Assembly: GCA_024704765.1 (NCBI GenBank)
Contig: JAKMXF010000333.1
Coordinates: forward strand, 124,001-188,000
Direction: 5' to 3'
DNA: 64,000 nt
Origin: Oopsacas minuta
Lineage: Eukaryota; Porifera; Hexactinellida; Lyssacinosida; Leucopsacidae
Position numbers and translations under genes: made by a program. The notes under the pieces were generated by a model. It was not told where the DNA came from, made no database searches, and worked only from the letters and a program-made list of their open reading frames with translations. This document shows positions 1 to 13,500 of this stretch, piece by piece. How positions within the stretch are numbered: position 1 is the first letter of the stretch; every line of letters starts with the position of its first letter.

Positions 1-63
1 TATATTTAGTGAAGTTTTATTGAATTCTATTTACTTCCTTGATAAACACGATAAATACATAGT
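1..63 (+). repeat. Left terminal inverted repeat of the 1.09-kb element
   Basis: This is the reverse complement of 1025-1087 at 54 of 63 positions with no gaps. The outermost bases TATATTTA match the TAAATATA that closes the right copy. The repeat may start before base 1. Confidence 0.7.
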
Positions 64-194
64 TATGCGACAATTTCAAAATTGCACATCGTAAATCTTT
101 TCCTTGACAACGGACGAATAAACAGACAAACAGACAACAATTGAGACTTAATAATATAGGTTAACCCCTCCCATTAATGTGTTTTCAGGCGATT

Positions 195-333
195 CCAAGC
201 ATTGGCGCGGGTTTTAGGAAACAAAATTGTTTCTCTTTAGTAGCAGCAATTTCCCATGGTGAGCCTGAGGGCTCTCCATGGGAAATTGCTGCTACTTCTT
301 GTCTAAATTTCGGTCCCCGCCTCAAAACTTGGG
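195..333. repeat. Foldback hairpin with a 21-bp perfect stem
   Basis: Bases 239-259 are a perfect reverse complement of 276-296 (21 of 21). After a single T/T mismatch the stem continues with GAGCC (261-265) pairing GGCTC (270-274) around the four-base loop TGAG. Weaker pairing resumes further out: CCAAG at 195-199 and the GCGGG stretch near 207-211 match CCCGC and CTTGG near 316-333 in the right arm. The shape would suit either the core of a foldback transposon or a miRNA-precursor-like transcript. Its position inside the inverted-repeat element favours the first. The 61-codon frame at 177-362 runs through it and is an accident of the palindrome. Confidence 0.75.
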
Positions 334-411
334 GATCCAAACCCCCAGGTACCCAAACTTAGCACCTATTATTCAATTTACTCATTCTGATGTGTATTCA
401 CTTAAATTGAC

Positions 412-455
412 TTCGCTCAAATGGGATTCGCTCAAATGGGATTCGCTCAACTGAG
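412..455. repeat. 15-bp tandem repeat, about 2.9 copies
   Basis: The unit TTCGCTCAAATGGGA occurs at 412-426 and 427-441 and is followed by a partial, altered third copy (TTCGCTCAACTGAG, 442-455). It is short and non-coding and lies within the inverted-repeat element. Confidence 0.85.
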
Positions 456-1024
456 TTTCACGAGTTATACAGGTTGTTCTGAGCACGCTCCTAGCTTTCC
501 TCCTCTCAAAATTTCATACGCCTAAATGAGTAAATTAGCGTTATGGTATTGGGAGATATCTTCAACTTTTAAGCTCCTAAATATCTCTTGTATTCTTCTA
601 GAAATTAATTAAAACCGCTAATCATCCATAATTCTTAATATATTAATACACGTTAGACAATTTCAAAGTTGTGAAAATGTATCCAGCATATACATCTAAA
701 TGATTAATCATATATGTATATGTATACAGGCGCGCCACCATGAGGAGTGGCAAAGCGGGGGCAGTTAATTTTGAAGGGGGCAGTTTTTCATGCAATCATA
801 TCTAAATACAGGTCCATAACCACCCAAACGCTGCTAAATTCTAGTTTGTGACGTTTGACTCGTGCTCAATCGGACTGCACAAAGTATTGTGTCGTCGGCC
901 CTGATATAACCATATACATAATATCCAATTAAATGAAGAAACTTTCATTTTACATCACTTAATTCTTCATTGAATATCTCATGTACATAAAATTACATAT
1001 GAGAAACTTTGGTTCCTGAGTATA

Positions 1025-1087
1025 AATATGTGTTCATCGTGTTTATCAAGGATGTAAACAGAATTCTATATAACTTGATTAAATATA
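1025..1087 (-). repeat. Right terminal inverted repeat of the 1.09-kb element
   Basis: This is the inverted partner of bases 1-63. It ends just before the 141-bp tandem array begins, so the element and the array abut. A TATA-like TATAAATA lies at 1021-1028, at its inner edge and about 560 bases before the giant ORF. I would not call it a promoter on that alone. Confidence 0.7.
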
Positions 1088-1088
1088 T

Positions 1089-1463
1089 CCAACATGCTGA
1101 ATCCGATTTTCGTACTTTTGGATTAATCATATGTAAATTTATTGTTGTTTTTTAGAATATAAGTAAACAAATAGTTGAAATCTCAAAATATACGTAGAGA
1201 CGTGCTCTTAACAGCTGCAATGTGGTAACCAAGTTAGCTGAATCCGAATTCCGCTTTCTCAAGTTTCTCATGAGCAAGTTAATTGTCGTATTTATGAATA
1301 TTAAATAAACAAATAGTTGAAATCTCAAATTTACTTAGAGAATTGCTCTCAACAGAAATATAGGGGTAATCAAGTACGCTGAATCTGAATGTCGCATTTT
1401 CATGTTTCTCATATGCGAATTTTTGTTATTTTTGTGAATATAAAGTAAGCAAATAGTTGAAAT
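1089..1463. repeat. 141-bp tandem repeat, about 2.7 diverged copies
   Basis: The anchor GCTGAATCCG (GCTGAATCTG in the last copy) recurs at 1096, 1237 and 1378, exactly 141 bases apart each time. A second anchor, AAATAGTTGAAAT, closes each unit. The copies differ by many substitutions, so the array is not recent. A related piece appears inverted near 985-1010 inside the neighbouring element (TTACATATGAGAAACTT against AAGTTTCTCAT). No coding potential is seen. From 1464 to 1585 there is only AT-rich sequence containing the possible first exon and intron described at 1606. Confidence 0.8.
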
Positions 1464-1585
1464 ATATATTTTTATTTATTCATTTTGCAATGTTTATACT
1501 TTGCCAAATTCGAGGTACAAAGTGTTCGCAACCGCGGTCAGTTCTTTTACTATCCCAAAACTTATTAATACTTCTGAGCTGAACT

Positions 1586-4500
1586 ATGATATTTATAATG
1601 TTAATAGGGTGTCAAGCTGTTTCTCTAACCAGCAGCACATTGGACTTGAACATCGGATTCCTAACTCTAACCTTTGACGGTGATATTAATGATACCACGG
1701 CTGATTGTACCAAAATTAATATCCAACAGAGAAGTACTGGCGGAGTGGTTATTCCTTTAAGCAACTCGTTTGTAGCAAACAGTCTTTCTACGACTGAACT
1801 ACTTTGTGATCTTGATATAGACAAGATAACTCTGCTGAGGAATCCTAGCGTTGCAACTCGTATTAACAATACATTTATCAATGTTCTTGTTGGTGCTAAT
1901 ATCGAGGATACATTAGGCATACCTGTTCGTGTACCTATAATGTCTACTTTACCAATAAATGATACTACGAATCCATCTCTTGATCGTTTTCTGTTATTTG
2001 ATCTAAACTTGGGGCTTTTAGAACTAAGTTTTGATGATTATGTTGATCCAACAACTTTGAATACCACAGCCCTAATAATACAGTTTGATTTCGAAACCAA
2101 TTATTCAATGCCTGAACTTTTCTACAGATTAACTGGCGGTACATGTTCTGCTAGCTGTGAAAATAGTAAAACTTTATATATTACATTATCACCAGCTGAT
2201 CTCAATCAAATTAAAACCCGGCTTCAGGTGTGTACTTCAAAGACAGATTGTGTACCCACGTTCTCAACTTTCTTCATACAGGACTATGCTGGCAATCCTG
2301 TTGTTGTCGCTGCAAATGTGGAAGAATTGGTTGCTGAGAGATTGTTAAGAACATTCGTTTCGGACGTTACGTCTCCTAACTTAACTGCTTTTGATATTGA
2401 TCTTGAGGCAGACACCATAACGCTATTTTTTGACGAACCTGTTGATGCGGTGGATACTCTTAATGTAAATTTAATGACGTTACAAGGTTCTAAAACAGAC
2501 CTTACTGATTCTGTATCTCTCTTAGATACATTTACCTCTGATACTTATGAGTTTGTAGTAACTCTTTACCTCAGTTCAGACAAGCAGTTAATCAAAGATT
2601 CTGTTTTCTTTAATAGTGAGAATGACACATTCATTTCATTTACATCTGATGCAATTAAAGATATTGCGGGTAACAAAGTTCTCCCAATACTATCTACTGA
2701 TGCGCTACGTGTTAGGAATTATACTAAAGACACGACTCCTCCCTTTCTCATCTCTTTTGAACTTGATCTAGATGCTAACTCTATAACATTTTTATTTTCT
2801 GAATTGGTCCTCGTCAATTCTCTTATCCCAGTAACTAACATATTTCTATTGAATAACACAACTGGAAATGTGAATATCACTTTAGGAGGGATTATACAAG
2901 GCGGTCCTTTCACTCAAAACTCTGAATTAATTTCTATAACTCTGCTGTTAGATGATGAGTCGATTAGTCGTATCAAGCGTGACGATAGGATTGGTAATAG
3001 TACAGCTGATACTATATTAGGACTCTTTTTTGGTGCGTTTCAAGACAGAAATGATCTCTACAATCGGGCAGATACAGTACAGAATATATCCTTCGTTCCT
3101 GATATGACTCGACCCAGTCTGATAGAATTCATTCTTGATATGAACGTGGGAGAGCTATTGATGACTTTTGATGACGTCATTAACTCTACTTCGGTTATAT
3201 TCTCATCCATTATACTTCAAAATGATGGTTCTGACCCAACCCTGGAGAGAGAGTTAACCGGTGGTGTATCTTCCTCAGATAGTAATCTTGTTCTCACTCT
3301 AGGACTTGATTTTGATGATGTAACTTACCTCAAAGGTACTCTTGGTTTGGCAATAACCTCTGCTAATACCTTTATTAGCATGTTTAACGACGCTTTCTTG
3401 GATACTAATGGTTTCATGATCAATCCAATCGGTCCTCGAAGTGCACTTGCAGCTTCAATGGTAATCCCAGACACAACTCCGCCAATTCTCCAATCATTTA
3501 GATTAGACATGGATAGTGACAATCTCTATGTTACATTTGATGAGCCTGTGAAAGAAAATCCAATCATATTCTCCCAAATTGCTATAATAAATTCATCTTC
3601 TTCCTCACGAGCTGAAGTTATTCTGTCGGGAATAGATTCAACAATGATTAGCCACACGAAAAGAGTTATCACTCTTAATCTCAATATCGATGATACAAAT
3701 GATCTCAAGGAAATACGAAACCTCGCTACTAATGAAAATAATACTCTAATCGATTTCCTAAATGACACATTTCAGGATACTGTTGATAATGGTATAATTG
3801 GATCTGTCATACCTTCTCTACTGCTTGTACCTGATAGTACTTCACCACGTTTGCAGGAATTTGTTCTTTTCGATTTAGATTCAGGAACTTTTACACTTAG
3901 TTTCAACGAGCCAGTAATTGAGAGTGCTGTTAACTTTACTGCTCTCAGCTTCCAAAATGATTTCGAAACTAACATATCGAATCCTGAAAATTTCTACACC
4001 CTAACCATGGCAGTAGTAATACCAACTAATTCCACACCAACTCTACTGGTTACTTCACAGTTTTCCAATTATGATTTGAATCAGATTAAATTGAGAAATG
4101 GGCTGTGTGAAGAGAGCACTAACTGTGTTCCTACAATTGAAATGAATTTCATTTCTGATAGAGGGACTACCCCTAATCCTTTATCCGCTATAGTTAATGA
4201 TAGGACGTTTTTAATTGAAAGACTCTTACAAAATTTTGTAGACGATGCGACATCTCCTAATCTCCTTAATTTTACACTAGACCTCAGGACAGATCAATTG
4301 CTATTGACATTTGATGAACCTGTAAACGGACTCGTACTAGACTCTTCTCTTATCTCCCTGCAAGACAGAGCTTCTAATGCCAATTCTTCTGTCGTAATTG
4401 CAATCACTGGAGCTACCACAACAGATATCAGAGAAATTGTAGTTACTATCCAGCTGGGCGATGTAGCTCGTAACTTAAGAGCATCTGGATTCAATAATCC

Positions 4501-7500
4501 TAACAATACATTCCTTTTCGTCTCTTCGGGAGCTATTACCGATGTGTCTACTCTCTCCAACCAATTAGTAGATATTCCCAATGATAACGCACTCCAAGCT
4601 TTGGATGTATTTATAGATGATATCACACCGAATATTACATCTTTCGTTCTAGATCTAGATAGCAATCAGTTGCTGTTAACCTTCTCAGAAGCGATTAGGG
4701 CAAGCGAGGCTAATTCTAGTCTATTCTTTCTACAGGATACATTTAGTCTATTTGGTTCTCCGGTAGAGATCGAGCTAACAGGGAGTTTATTTATTGATGA
4801 GAATGGAAATCCTATAGGAGATGGAGTCGATATAGTTACAGTCAATTTAGCGTCAAGTGCTATCGCATTACTGAAGACCAATGATGACATTGGAACAAAT
4901 TTATCCAACACATATATCCGTATAGACACTTTTGCTATTATTGATATGACTGAACTTGCTAATATCGTTGCAGTCAGTCAGGCATCTTCAGTAATACCTG
5001 ATACTACAAGATCACAACTGTTATCTTATGATTTAGATATGGATGTCGGCCGTCTTGACTTTACTTTTGATGATGTTGTGAATTCAGAATCTGTTTTATT
5101 TTCATCTTTCACTATACAAGATGGATCCAATGGTGTCCAGAGGGTACCACTAACTGGTGGTAATGTCACCAGCATTAGTGGATTTGTCTTTTCGTTCCTT
5201 CTCACTGACCCTGATCTTACTAATATAAAGTTGGTGGGTACATTAGCAACAGGTATAGGGGATACCTATGTTATTATGTCAGCTGACGCTTTGAATGACG
5301 CATCTGGTTTGGATGTGATTGCTATTACAAACGGTAATGCATTGCAAGTTACGAATTACACAGAGGATAGTACAGCGCCAACTCTACTGGGATATACACT
5401 TGATTTAAATTCTGGTACATTTTCTATGACATTTAGCGAGCCACTATCAAATTCTAATCCAAATGTTACTGCATTCGCTTTACAAAATTTGGCCATAAAT
5501 TCCACAAGTATGGTGCGCTTGACTTCACCTCCTAATTCGATTTCACCATCTCCTAATCGCACCATTTTCGAAATAATCATAATTGACGCTGATTTAAATA
5601 CCATTAAATTGGATCTTAATTTAAGCACTAATGTTAATAATACTTTTCTAGTGTTTGATGCAGGTGCGGTATCCGATAGGTCTGTACCTCCTAATGACAT
5701 TTTAGCACTAGCTATAGGCCAAATGGCTCTTGATTTTTTTCCTGACACTACACCTCCAAATTTTATCCGATTTTTGTCATTCGATTTAAATTCTGGGACC
5801 TTTGTGTTAAATTTTGATGAGCCAGTAGATGTCAGCACTGTAGTACTATCCTCTCTCTCATTTCTTAACCACTTGACAAATCCCACTGAAGAATACATTT
5901 TAAAATCTTCTGTATGTAACTCTTCTCTTGATTGTATCAATGGTGCTCAGGTACCCTTTGTTCTGAGTATTGACGATCTGAACGAAATCAAACGACGAGA
6001 ATCTCTGTGTACTTCTATGCTTGATTGTTATGCAACTAACAATCGTACTTTCATACAAGATATGGTCGGAAGTAATATCACAGATATTTCTGTTATTCAA
6101 GTAGAGACTTTTATACAAGATACTACTGCTCCTAATTTACTAGAGTTTGTTTTAGATTTGAATACTTCCGTCCTTTCTCTAACTTTTGATGAACCAATAG
6201 ACGTAACTAGCTTAATTGTAAGTGGTATTTCTATACACAAGAATAGAACAACTGTGTCCAATATTACTCTATCTGCTTCTACAGCAGCGAATACTGTAGC
6301 TACAAGATTCTTGATGCTAGAACTGAATGAAGATGGTAATTCTTTGAAAACAGCTTCCTTTGCAACTAATTTGTCAGATACATTTCTCTCAATTCAGGCC
6401 ATAACCATCAGTGATGTAGCACTTACAGATAATCTAGTCACTAGCATTCCTCTCAGTGAGGCTCTACAAGCTACACAATTTATACCAGACACTACTCCTC
6501 CTACACTTCAGAGTTTTGCTCTCGACCTTAATACCAACCAGCTGATTATGACTTTTAATGAACCAATTCGTGCAAATTCCTCTCTCCAAATCAATCAAAT
6601 TTATTTGCAGAATAGTTCATCTAGCCCAACTTTGTCATTTCCTCTTATCGGAGAAGTTTTTACAACTTCTGGTTCCCCAGTATTCGATGGCTTACAAGTA
6701 CTACGAGTTGATCTTGACATCCCTTTAATTTCTGATATAAAGACAAATATGAATGTAGGTACCTCCATGTTAAATACATTTCTCAGAGTTAATGAATCTA
6801 GTTTCACAGATATGGTGGATCTTCCAAATACATTTTCAATAGTACAAGTAGTTGATTTTATCCCTGATTCTACTCCTGCAGAACTTTCGCAGTTTTCACT
6901 AGATATGGATGAAGGTATTCTCTCACTACTATTTACTGATGCAATTCTTACCTCAACGATTGATTTTTCATCACTGCTAATTCAAACGGTGCCTATCTCA
7001 GATGGATTAGTCCAACTTTCTGGAGGTAATATATCAGGCAATGCTCTTGAAGTAGATATTTTAATTTCAGCACAAGATCTAGTTCAATTGAAAATAAATA
7101 ATTTATTAGCAACGAGTATAAATACTACATTCCTTTCATTTGGTATTGGTGCAATTCTAGACACTAATGGTTTCTCTATTCCTCCAATTTTTTCCGCTAT
7201 TCAAGCCTCCGCCTTTACTCCTGACGAAACTTCACCCAATTTAGCCAACAGTACTCTTGATTTGGATACTGGCAGTATTACTTTATTTTTTGATGAGCCT
7301 ATTGATATACTTTCTTTAGCTTTTGACAACTTAACTATTCAGAGCTCTACGAGCCCAGCTCTAGAGAGCACTACATTAACTGGTGTTGGTAATATTGAAA
7401 ATCTTGATAGCAGTTTTACACGAATTTACATCCCTTTGATAGACACAGATCTCAACAGCCTAAAGATTCAGACTTCACTCGCTACTGCTCTATCTAACTC

Positions 7501-10500
7501 CTATATCTCTTATTCTATGTCACTACTTACAGATGTTGCTGGAAATCCTATTACTCAGGATTTGAATGGAGTTCAATTTGGATCTTTTATCGCTGATATG
7601 ACAAATCCTTCTTTATTTTCATTTCTCTTATTCGACCTCAATACTGGGGAGTTTATATTTCGTTTCGATGAGCCTATAGATGTTACTGCAATCGATTTCA
7701 CAGCTGTCACTTTTCAAGAGGATTTTACAATTGACCCAATTATTGGTGGTTTTGTAACTCTATCTGATGGCATCTGTGATGCTGCTAATGGTTGTGTTAA
7801 TGGACAGAATGTCTCCTTTCAAATTCTCCAAGAAGATCTTAATAGAATCAAGCAGTTCGACGGTCTTTGTGAAGCTACTACTAACTGCGCTCCAGTAATT
7901 GGTTATAATTTCATCTTTGATTTAGCTATTCCCGCTAATCCTTTAAATATAATACCAAACGCTAACACCTTCCTTAGCCAAAGAATATTAGATACCTTTA
8001 TTCCTGACACAACAAGCCCTCAACTTGTAGCATTTGATTTGGATCTTTTGAATGACATAATAGTCTTTGAATTCGATGAAATAGTTGATGGTAATCTAAT
8101 AGATGTCCGTCTAATTACATTACAGGCATCTGCATCTAATGGCCCTACTGTTACACTTAATGATGCAGTAGAAATAGAATCTAGAGCTGACGTAATTACA
8201 TTTCGGTTGCTGTCGGATGCCAGAAGGATTAAAAGCGCACCTTTCGCAACATCAAGAAGTAATACTTTCCTTTTTCTACCTAATCTCACTGTACAGGATG
8301 TGTCTGGTAATTTCATTCAGGCTATCCTAAGTTCAAATGCTTTACAAGTACGGAATTATATCAATGACACTGTTCCTCCTACTGTGCAATCATTTAATTT
8401 AGATTTAAATTCTGGTCAGGTTTGTATCACTTTTAGTGAATTGATATTTTCTTCAGAAACATTACTCAACCTCAGTCGTTTTTTCCTGATAAATGAGAAC
8501 TCCTCTACTCCTTATGTCTCTATCCCACTGACTGGAGGTATATTAGATACTACTGGCCAGTCTGAAATTTCTCAAGCCTGTGTCAATCTTTCAACTGATG
8601 CACTTATTGCCATTAAAGGAAATACAAGCATTGGCATAAACCAAGGCAATACATTTCTTTCCTTAGAAACAGGTGCTATAACAGACAGAAATGACCTGCC
8701 TAATTTGTTAGACAGGACAATGGTTAACGTTATCATACAAGACGCAACTCCTTCAAACCCAATTGAGTTTGCTTTGGACATGAATACAGGGATAGTATCA
8801 CTTACCTTTGATGATGTTATAAATTCTTCACTCATAGACTTTACTGGTCTGCGTTTACAAAACTCTGAAATGTTAACTTTGTTATCTGAAATGGTAATAT
8901 TGACTAGTGGCACTCTTCTCAGTCCGACTGGATTTGTGATTGATTTTAGGATTAATGATACACAACTAGTCTTAATTAAGAGTATGCTTAACCTTGCTAC
9001 TAACATTGAAAACACATACTTATATGTAGAGTCATTTTCATTCACTGATACTTCCTATCCATATGTCATTCCTGTCAATTCAGACACTCTTCAAGCCAGT
9101 AGATTAACCCCTGATGCAACACCGCCTATTCTTATTAACTTTACGCTTAACTTAAATAGCGATATACTTATATTAACATTTGATGAGCCGATGAACACAT
9201 CATTAGTCAATGCTGCCGGGTTCGTGATTCAGAACACTCAAATATCTCCAATACAATTCGTACGTCTACAGGGTAGCGATGATATCTTTGCCAACAATCT
9301 ACTCACTGAAATCACGATTCAATTGTATCCTTCAGACGTTAATTTTATTAAATTGAACGAGAGTCTGGCTAGAAGCGAACAGACTACTTATTTGACATTT
9401 GACAATGGATCTGTATCAGATGTCTCTGGTAATACTATCATAGGTGTTGCTATAGGGATTGAAGCCTCTTCATTCGTAGCTGACAAAAATTCTCCTTCTC
9501 TCACCTCTTTCAATATCTATGATAATAATCAAGGTCTTATTGAGCTGCAATTCAACGAGCCAGTCAACACAAGCAGTATTAACATCACTGGGCTAATCTT
9601 ACAGAGGGACTTCTTTGTACAGCCATCTGTGCTATCTCAACGCTCATTCCAACTCACTCAAGCCTTTTGCAATAGAACTTTTGATTGTATGAATGGATTT
9701 ATTATTACAATATCATTTGGGCTTGATGACTTCAATGGTATTAAACTGAATGAATATATCTGTACCTCTACTACAAATTGTGTACCACAAATTGAATCAT
9801 CATTCATCAAGGATATGTCTGGAAATGAAATAAATGAATTGCCGAATACTGCTACATATCTGGAGGCTAGATTGTTGCGTAGTTTTATTGATGATTCTAC
9901 TGATCCAATTTTGTATTCTTATGAACTTGACCTTAATACTAACATCTTGATCGCTAGCTTCAACGAACCTATCAATGTTAAATACTTTAACGTTACTGGT
10001 ATCACACTTCAATCCTCTCAAGTAAATGGGGATGAGATTACCCTATCTTCATCCACAGTTTCTGGAAAGATTGCAATAATTGTTACGATTGACCTCAACG
10101 ACGATGCTAACTTCCTAAAAGCAGCTGACTTCGCTACAAATACATCTAATACATATTTATATCTCCAAACTTACACAACTTTTGATCTATCTAATGCTCG
10201 TAACCCTGTTAAACAAATTCTATCAACTGATGCATTGCAAGCTACTACTGTTACGTCTGACACTACTCCACCTCAAGCCATCCAATTCATCCTTGATTTG
10301 AATAGAAATAAATTGTTTATTACTTTCAGTGAACCTATCAAAGCTATAGCATTGAATTTGACTAGAATTACTCTTGAAAATATGGATAGTCTGAGTCCCA
10401 TTGTTTCTATTCCTCTCTCTGGGACCTTGTTAACTACTAACGAGACTACCCTTACCAATGGGTTAATTGCTGTTTGTCTCATTATTGATGATCCTACCCT

Positions 10501-13500
10501 TTCAAATATCAAATCAAATGATTTGATTGGAACAAGAATTGAAAATACTTTTCTCGTTGTTACTTCTGGAGCGTTCTCTGATATGAATGATCAGTTGAAT
10601 ATGGACCACCAAATCCAATCCAATCAAGTCATTTCGGATCAAACTTTGACCCAAATTGATAACTTTTCACTTGACCTTAACTTAGGATTGTTGCAACTCA
10701 ATTTTTCAGATGTTATCGACGCTAGCTCTGCTAAAATAAATTCTATCTCTTTCCAAGACGCTCCGCTTGCAAGTTACCGTGTTCCATTGACTGAAGGCTC
10801 AGTTATTTTTTCATCGCCACTATCTGTTACTGTCCAATTGACCAACGATGACATAATTTCCCTAAAGAGTACTCCTATCATTGCTACTTCGATATCTACC
10901 ACATATCTTGTTATGAGAGCTGATGCTTTTTCAGATATTTCTAATTTAAATATTCTTTTGATTCCTGACGGATCAGCTCTAAGAGCATCCTACTTTATTC
11001 CTGATGTAACTTCTCCTAATTTTGTTAACTTCACTCTAGACATGAATGTTGGTATACTATTGGTTACCTATGATGAACCATTGGGTGTTAATTCTGTTAA
11101 CGTAACCTTAATCACCATTGCAAATATGACTTCATCAAGTACATCTATTCCCGTTACTGGATATTCTGATATCAACTTTTACAATAGCAGTACTATTATT
11201 GCTATCACCTTAACTTTGTTAAATCTCAATGCTATCAAAGCTGATCAGGGTATAGGTAATTCTCAGGATAACACGTTCTTACGCCTACTAGAAGGCACAG
11301 TGTTAGACGTAGCTGGTAATCCTAACAACTTAATAAATACAGGGATTGGTGCTTTTATTGCAGATCAGACTGGACCTACACTCACTTCATTCCTACGTAT
11401 AAATATAGATGTTGGAACGATTCAATTCGAATTTGACGAACCTATCCTAGTATCAAGCATTAATCATTTGGGGTTTACTCTTCAAGACGATTTCTATAAC
11501 AATTACACTGATATATCATCTTTCTATACTCTTGAGAAGCCCGTTATCTGTACTGTTGCTGATGGATGTGTTGATAGTACAATTCTTAACTTTACTCTCG
11601 ACCCTGATGATCTGAGCAATATCAAGGAACGATTAAGCGTTTGTACAGTGAGAACTAATTGCGTCCCTGTCTTTGAATCCTCTTTCATCACAGATATGGC
11701 TGTTGTACCTAACTATCTAACTGCAGTACCTAATGGTAGGACTAATCTTGATGAACGATTATTGCAGGAGTTCTTATCTGACACAAGTAATCCAACTCTT
11801 GATTTTTTCTCTCTCAATCTGATCAAAGATACTCTCACCCTCACATTCAGTGAGCCAGTAGATGTATCTTCCATACAAGTTTCTAACATACTTCTGCAAT
11901 CATCAGCTACTGGTGGAGAAAACCTCACATTATCATTCAGCACTGCAAGAGGGAGTATTGCAAAGATTATCATAATTGATCTCAATGAAGATGCTCCTCT
12001 CATAAAAGCTGAGAATATCGCATCTTCTGAAAACAACACATTCCTCTCAATTCAGAGCGGCACCGTGTTTGATGTTGCTCTCATCCCTAACCCGCTAATA
12101 GCTATATCTTCTGACAATGCTCTTCAAGTCGATGAATTTATTACAGATTTTGACCCCCCGTTTTTGCAATCCTTCGAGCTGAATCTTAATCTCAATCAGT
12201 TAATATTAACCTTCAATGAGAGAATAAAAGGAGCTCAATTATACTTGTCTCGTTTAAGTTTACAGGATTCTGATAATTCACCCAACTTTGCCATTGTCCC
12301 AACTGGCACACTTACAGACATGTTTGGAGAACCTGTTACCAACGATATACAGATTATTTACATTAATCTATTACAAGAACCAGCTCTTTCTTTGAAAACC
12401 AATCCTGATTTCGGAACATTCCAGAACAATACATTTCTCTCTGTAGAATTCGCAGCTTTTGAAGATCTTATTGGTTTACCTAATGCTCCTGATACTACCC
12501 AGGCTTCATCTGTCACGGAAGATGTGACTAGAGCTAGTGTTGAATCTTTCACTTTAGACTTAAACACAGCTCAGCTCTTACTAACTTTTAACGATGTAGT
12601 AGACAACTCAACTGGCATATTTAATGGTATAACTATCCAAGAGAGACAGCAAGGAGCTCTTCGTGTCACATTAACCGGTGGTAGTGTAATATCACCAAGT
12701 GGCTATGTCATTGTCATTCTGCTAGAGAGCAGTGACATTATTCGCCTCAAGAGTACGTCAGGACTTGCAATTTCTGAATCTGATACATTCTTGGTTATCA
12801 CTGATGCGGCTTTTAGAGATACCGCCGGGAGAAACATTATCGCAATTCAAGATAGTGGAGCTTTACAGGTGAACCCATTCATTCCTGACCGCACGCCTCC
12901 TCTATTGATTGAATTCACACTGGATATGGATAATAGTGAGCTCAGTGTTACCTTTGATGAACCTATCAATCCTGATTCTATCATTTTCAATCGACTTCGG
13001 CTCTTGAACACATCTGTAATTTCTGCTCAAATTGAAGTTGTAACACTATCAACTCCTATCTCCTCCATTCCCTCTCCAGATTTTACTGTGTTTTTGATAA
13101 CTCTCAACACCACATCTGACATTGAAAGTTTAAAATCTATCGCAGGCTTAGCCACCGATATCAATAATACCTTTATTCAAATCCTTGATGGAGCTTTTGT
13201 AGACATGGCTGAGGTTAGTAATGAAGCAAACCAAACTCTTAATCCAATCGTTAAAGCTTCAGACCTCATGCCAGATTTACTATCACCTTTTCTAGTTACT
13301 TTCATACGTGTTGATATGAATTTAGGTCTCGTGACATTATCCTTTAATGAACCAGTTGATGTCTATTCTGCTAACTTCATAGAATTCACTTTGCAAAGTG
13401 CTTTTTCTGTTAATTTAGCCGAAACCTCTGCTTACTATACCCTCAGCGGAGGAATTTGTCTCTCTTCATTTGGATGTAGCGCTGGATCTGAATTTACTTT

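Larger units (their letters stand above)
1..1087. mobile_element. Inverted-repeat-bounded element, MITE-like or non-autonomous DNA transposon
   Basis: The two ends of this stretch are reverse complements: bases 1-63 pair with 1025-1087 without gaps, and 54 of 63 positions match. The shared core includes CGTGTTTATCAAGG and AGAATTC. Between the ends there is no open frame longer than 61 codons and nothing resembling a transposase, so if it is a mobile element it depends on proteins made elsewhere. The left end coincides with the window edge, so the repeat may extend further out and target-site duplications cannot be judged. Inside are a strong hairpin (about 195-333), a 15-bp tandem repeat (412-455), a GGCGCGCC palindrome (729-736) and two copies of GGGGGCAGTT (757-766 and 776-785). 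From 456 to 1020 I see no gene. Seen: the inverted repeats. Inferred: mobility. Confidence 0.6.

Noticed and set aside
195-340. tRNA-like or SINE promoter in the GGGGATCCAAACCCCC region
   Set aside because: No A-box/B-box pair or cloverleaf could be built. The bases are better explained as the outer arms of the foldback.
177-362. 61-codon + strand ORF
   Set aside because: It runs straight through the palindromic hairpin, so its length comes from the inverted repeat. No family resemblance.
1021-1028. TATAAATA as a promoter TATA box
   Set aside because: It is at the edge of an AT-rich inverted repeat and about 560 bases from the ORF. Such matches are common in AT-rich DNA.
1598-1612. Bacterial lipoprotein signal (LIGC lipobox) at the N-terminus
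   Set aside because: There is no basic N-region, only about seven hydrophobic residues, no ribosome-binding site and a non-bacterial-looking flank. The motif match is probably chance.
2157-2348. Short + strand ORFs inside the giant gene (also 16197-16379, 33372-33584, 37137-37346, 45819-46025, 54117-54320)
   Set aside because: All are in one alternative frame of the giant coding sequence, start at random ATGs, and have hydrophobic translations expected from a +1 reading of Leu/Ser/Thr-rich codons.
5356-5940. 194-codon antisense ORF, and many others on the - strand (for example 13501-13995, 49777-50274, 8572-9045)
   Set aside because: Almost all lie in the one antisense phase set by the giant frame and its codon bias. 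They share no signal, and their translations are just the complement of the repeat modules.
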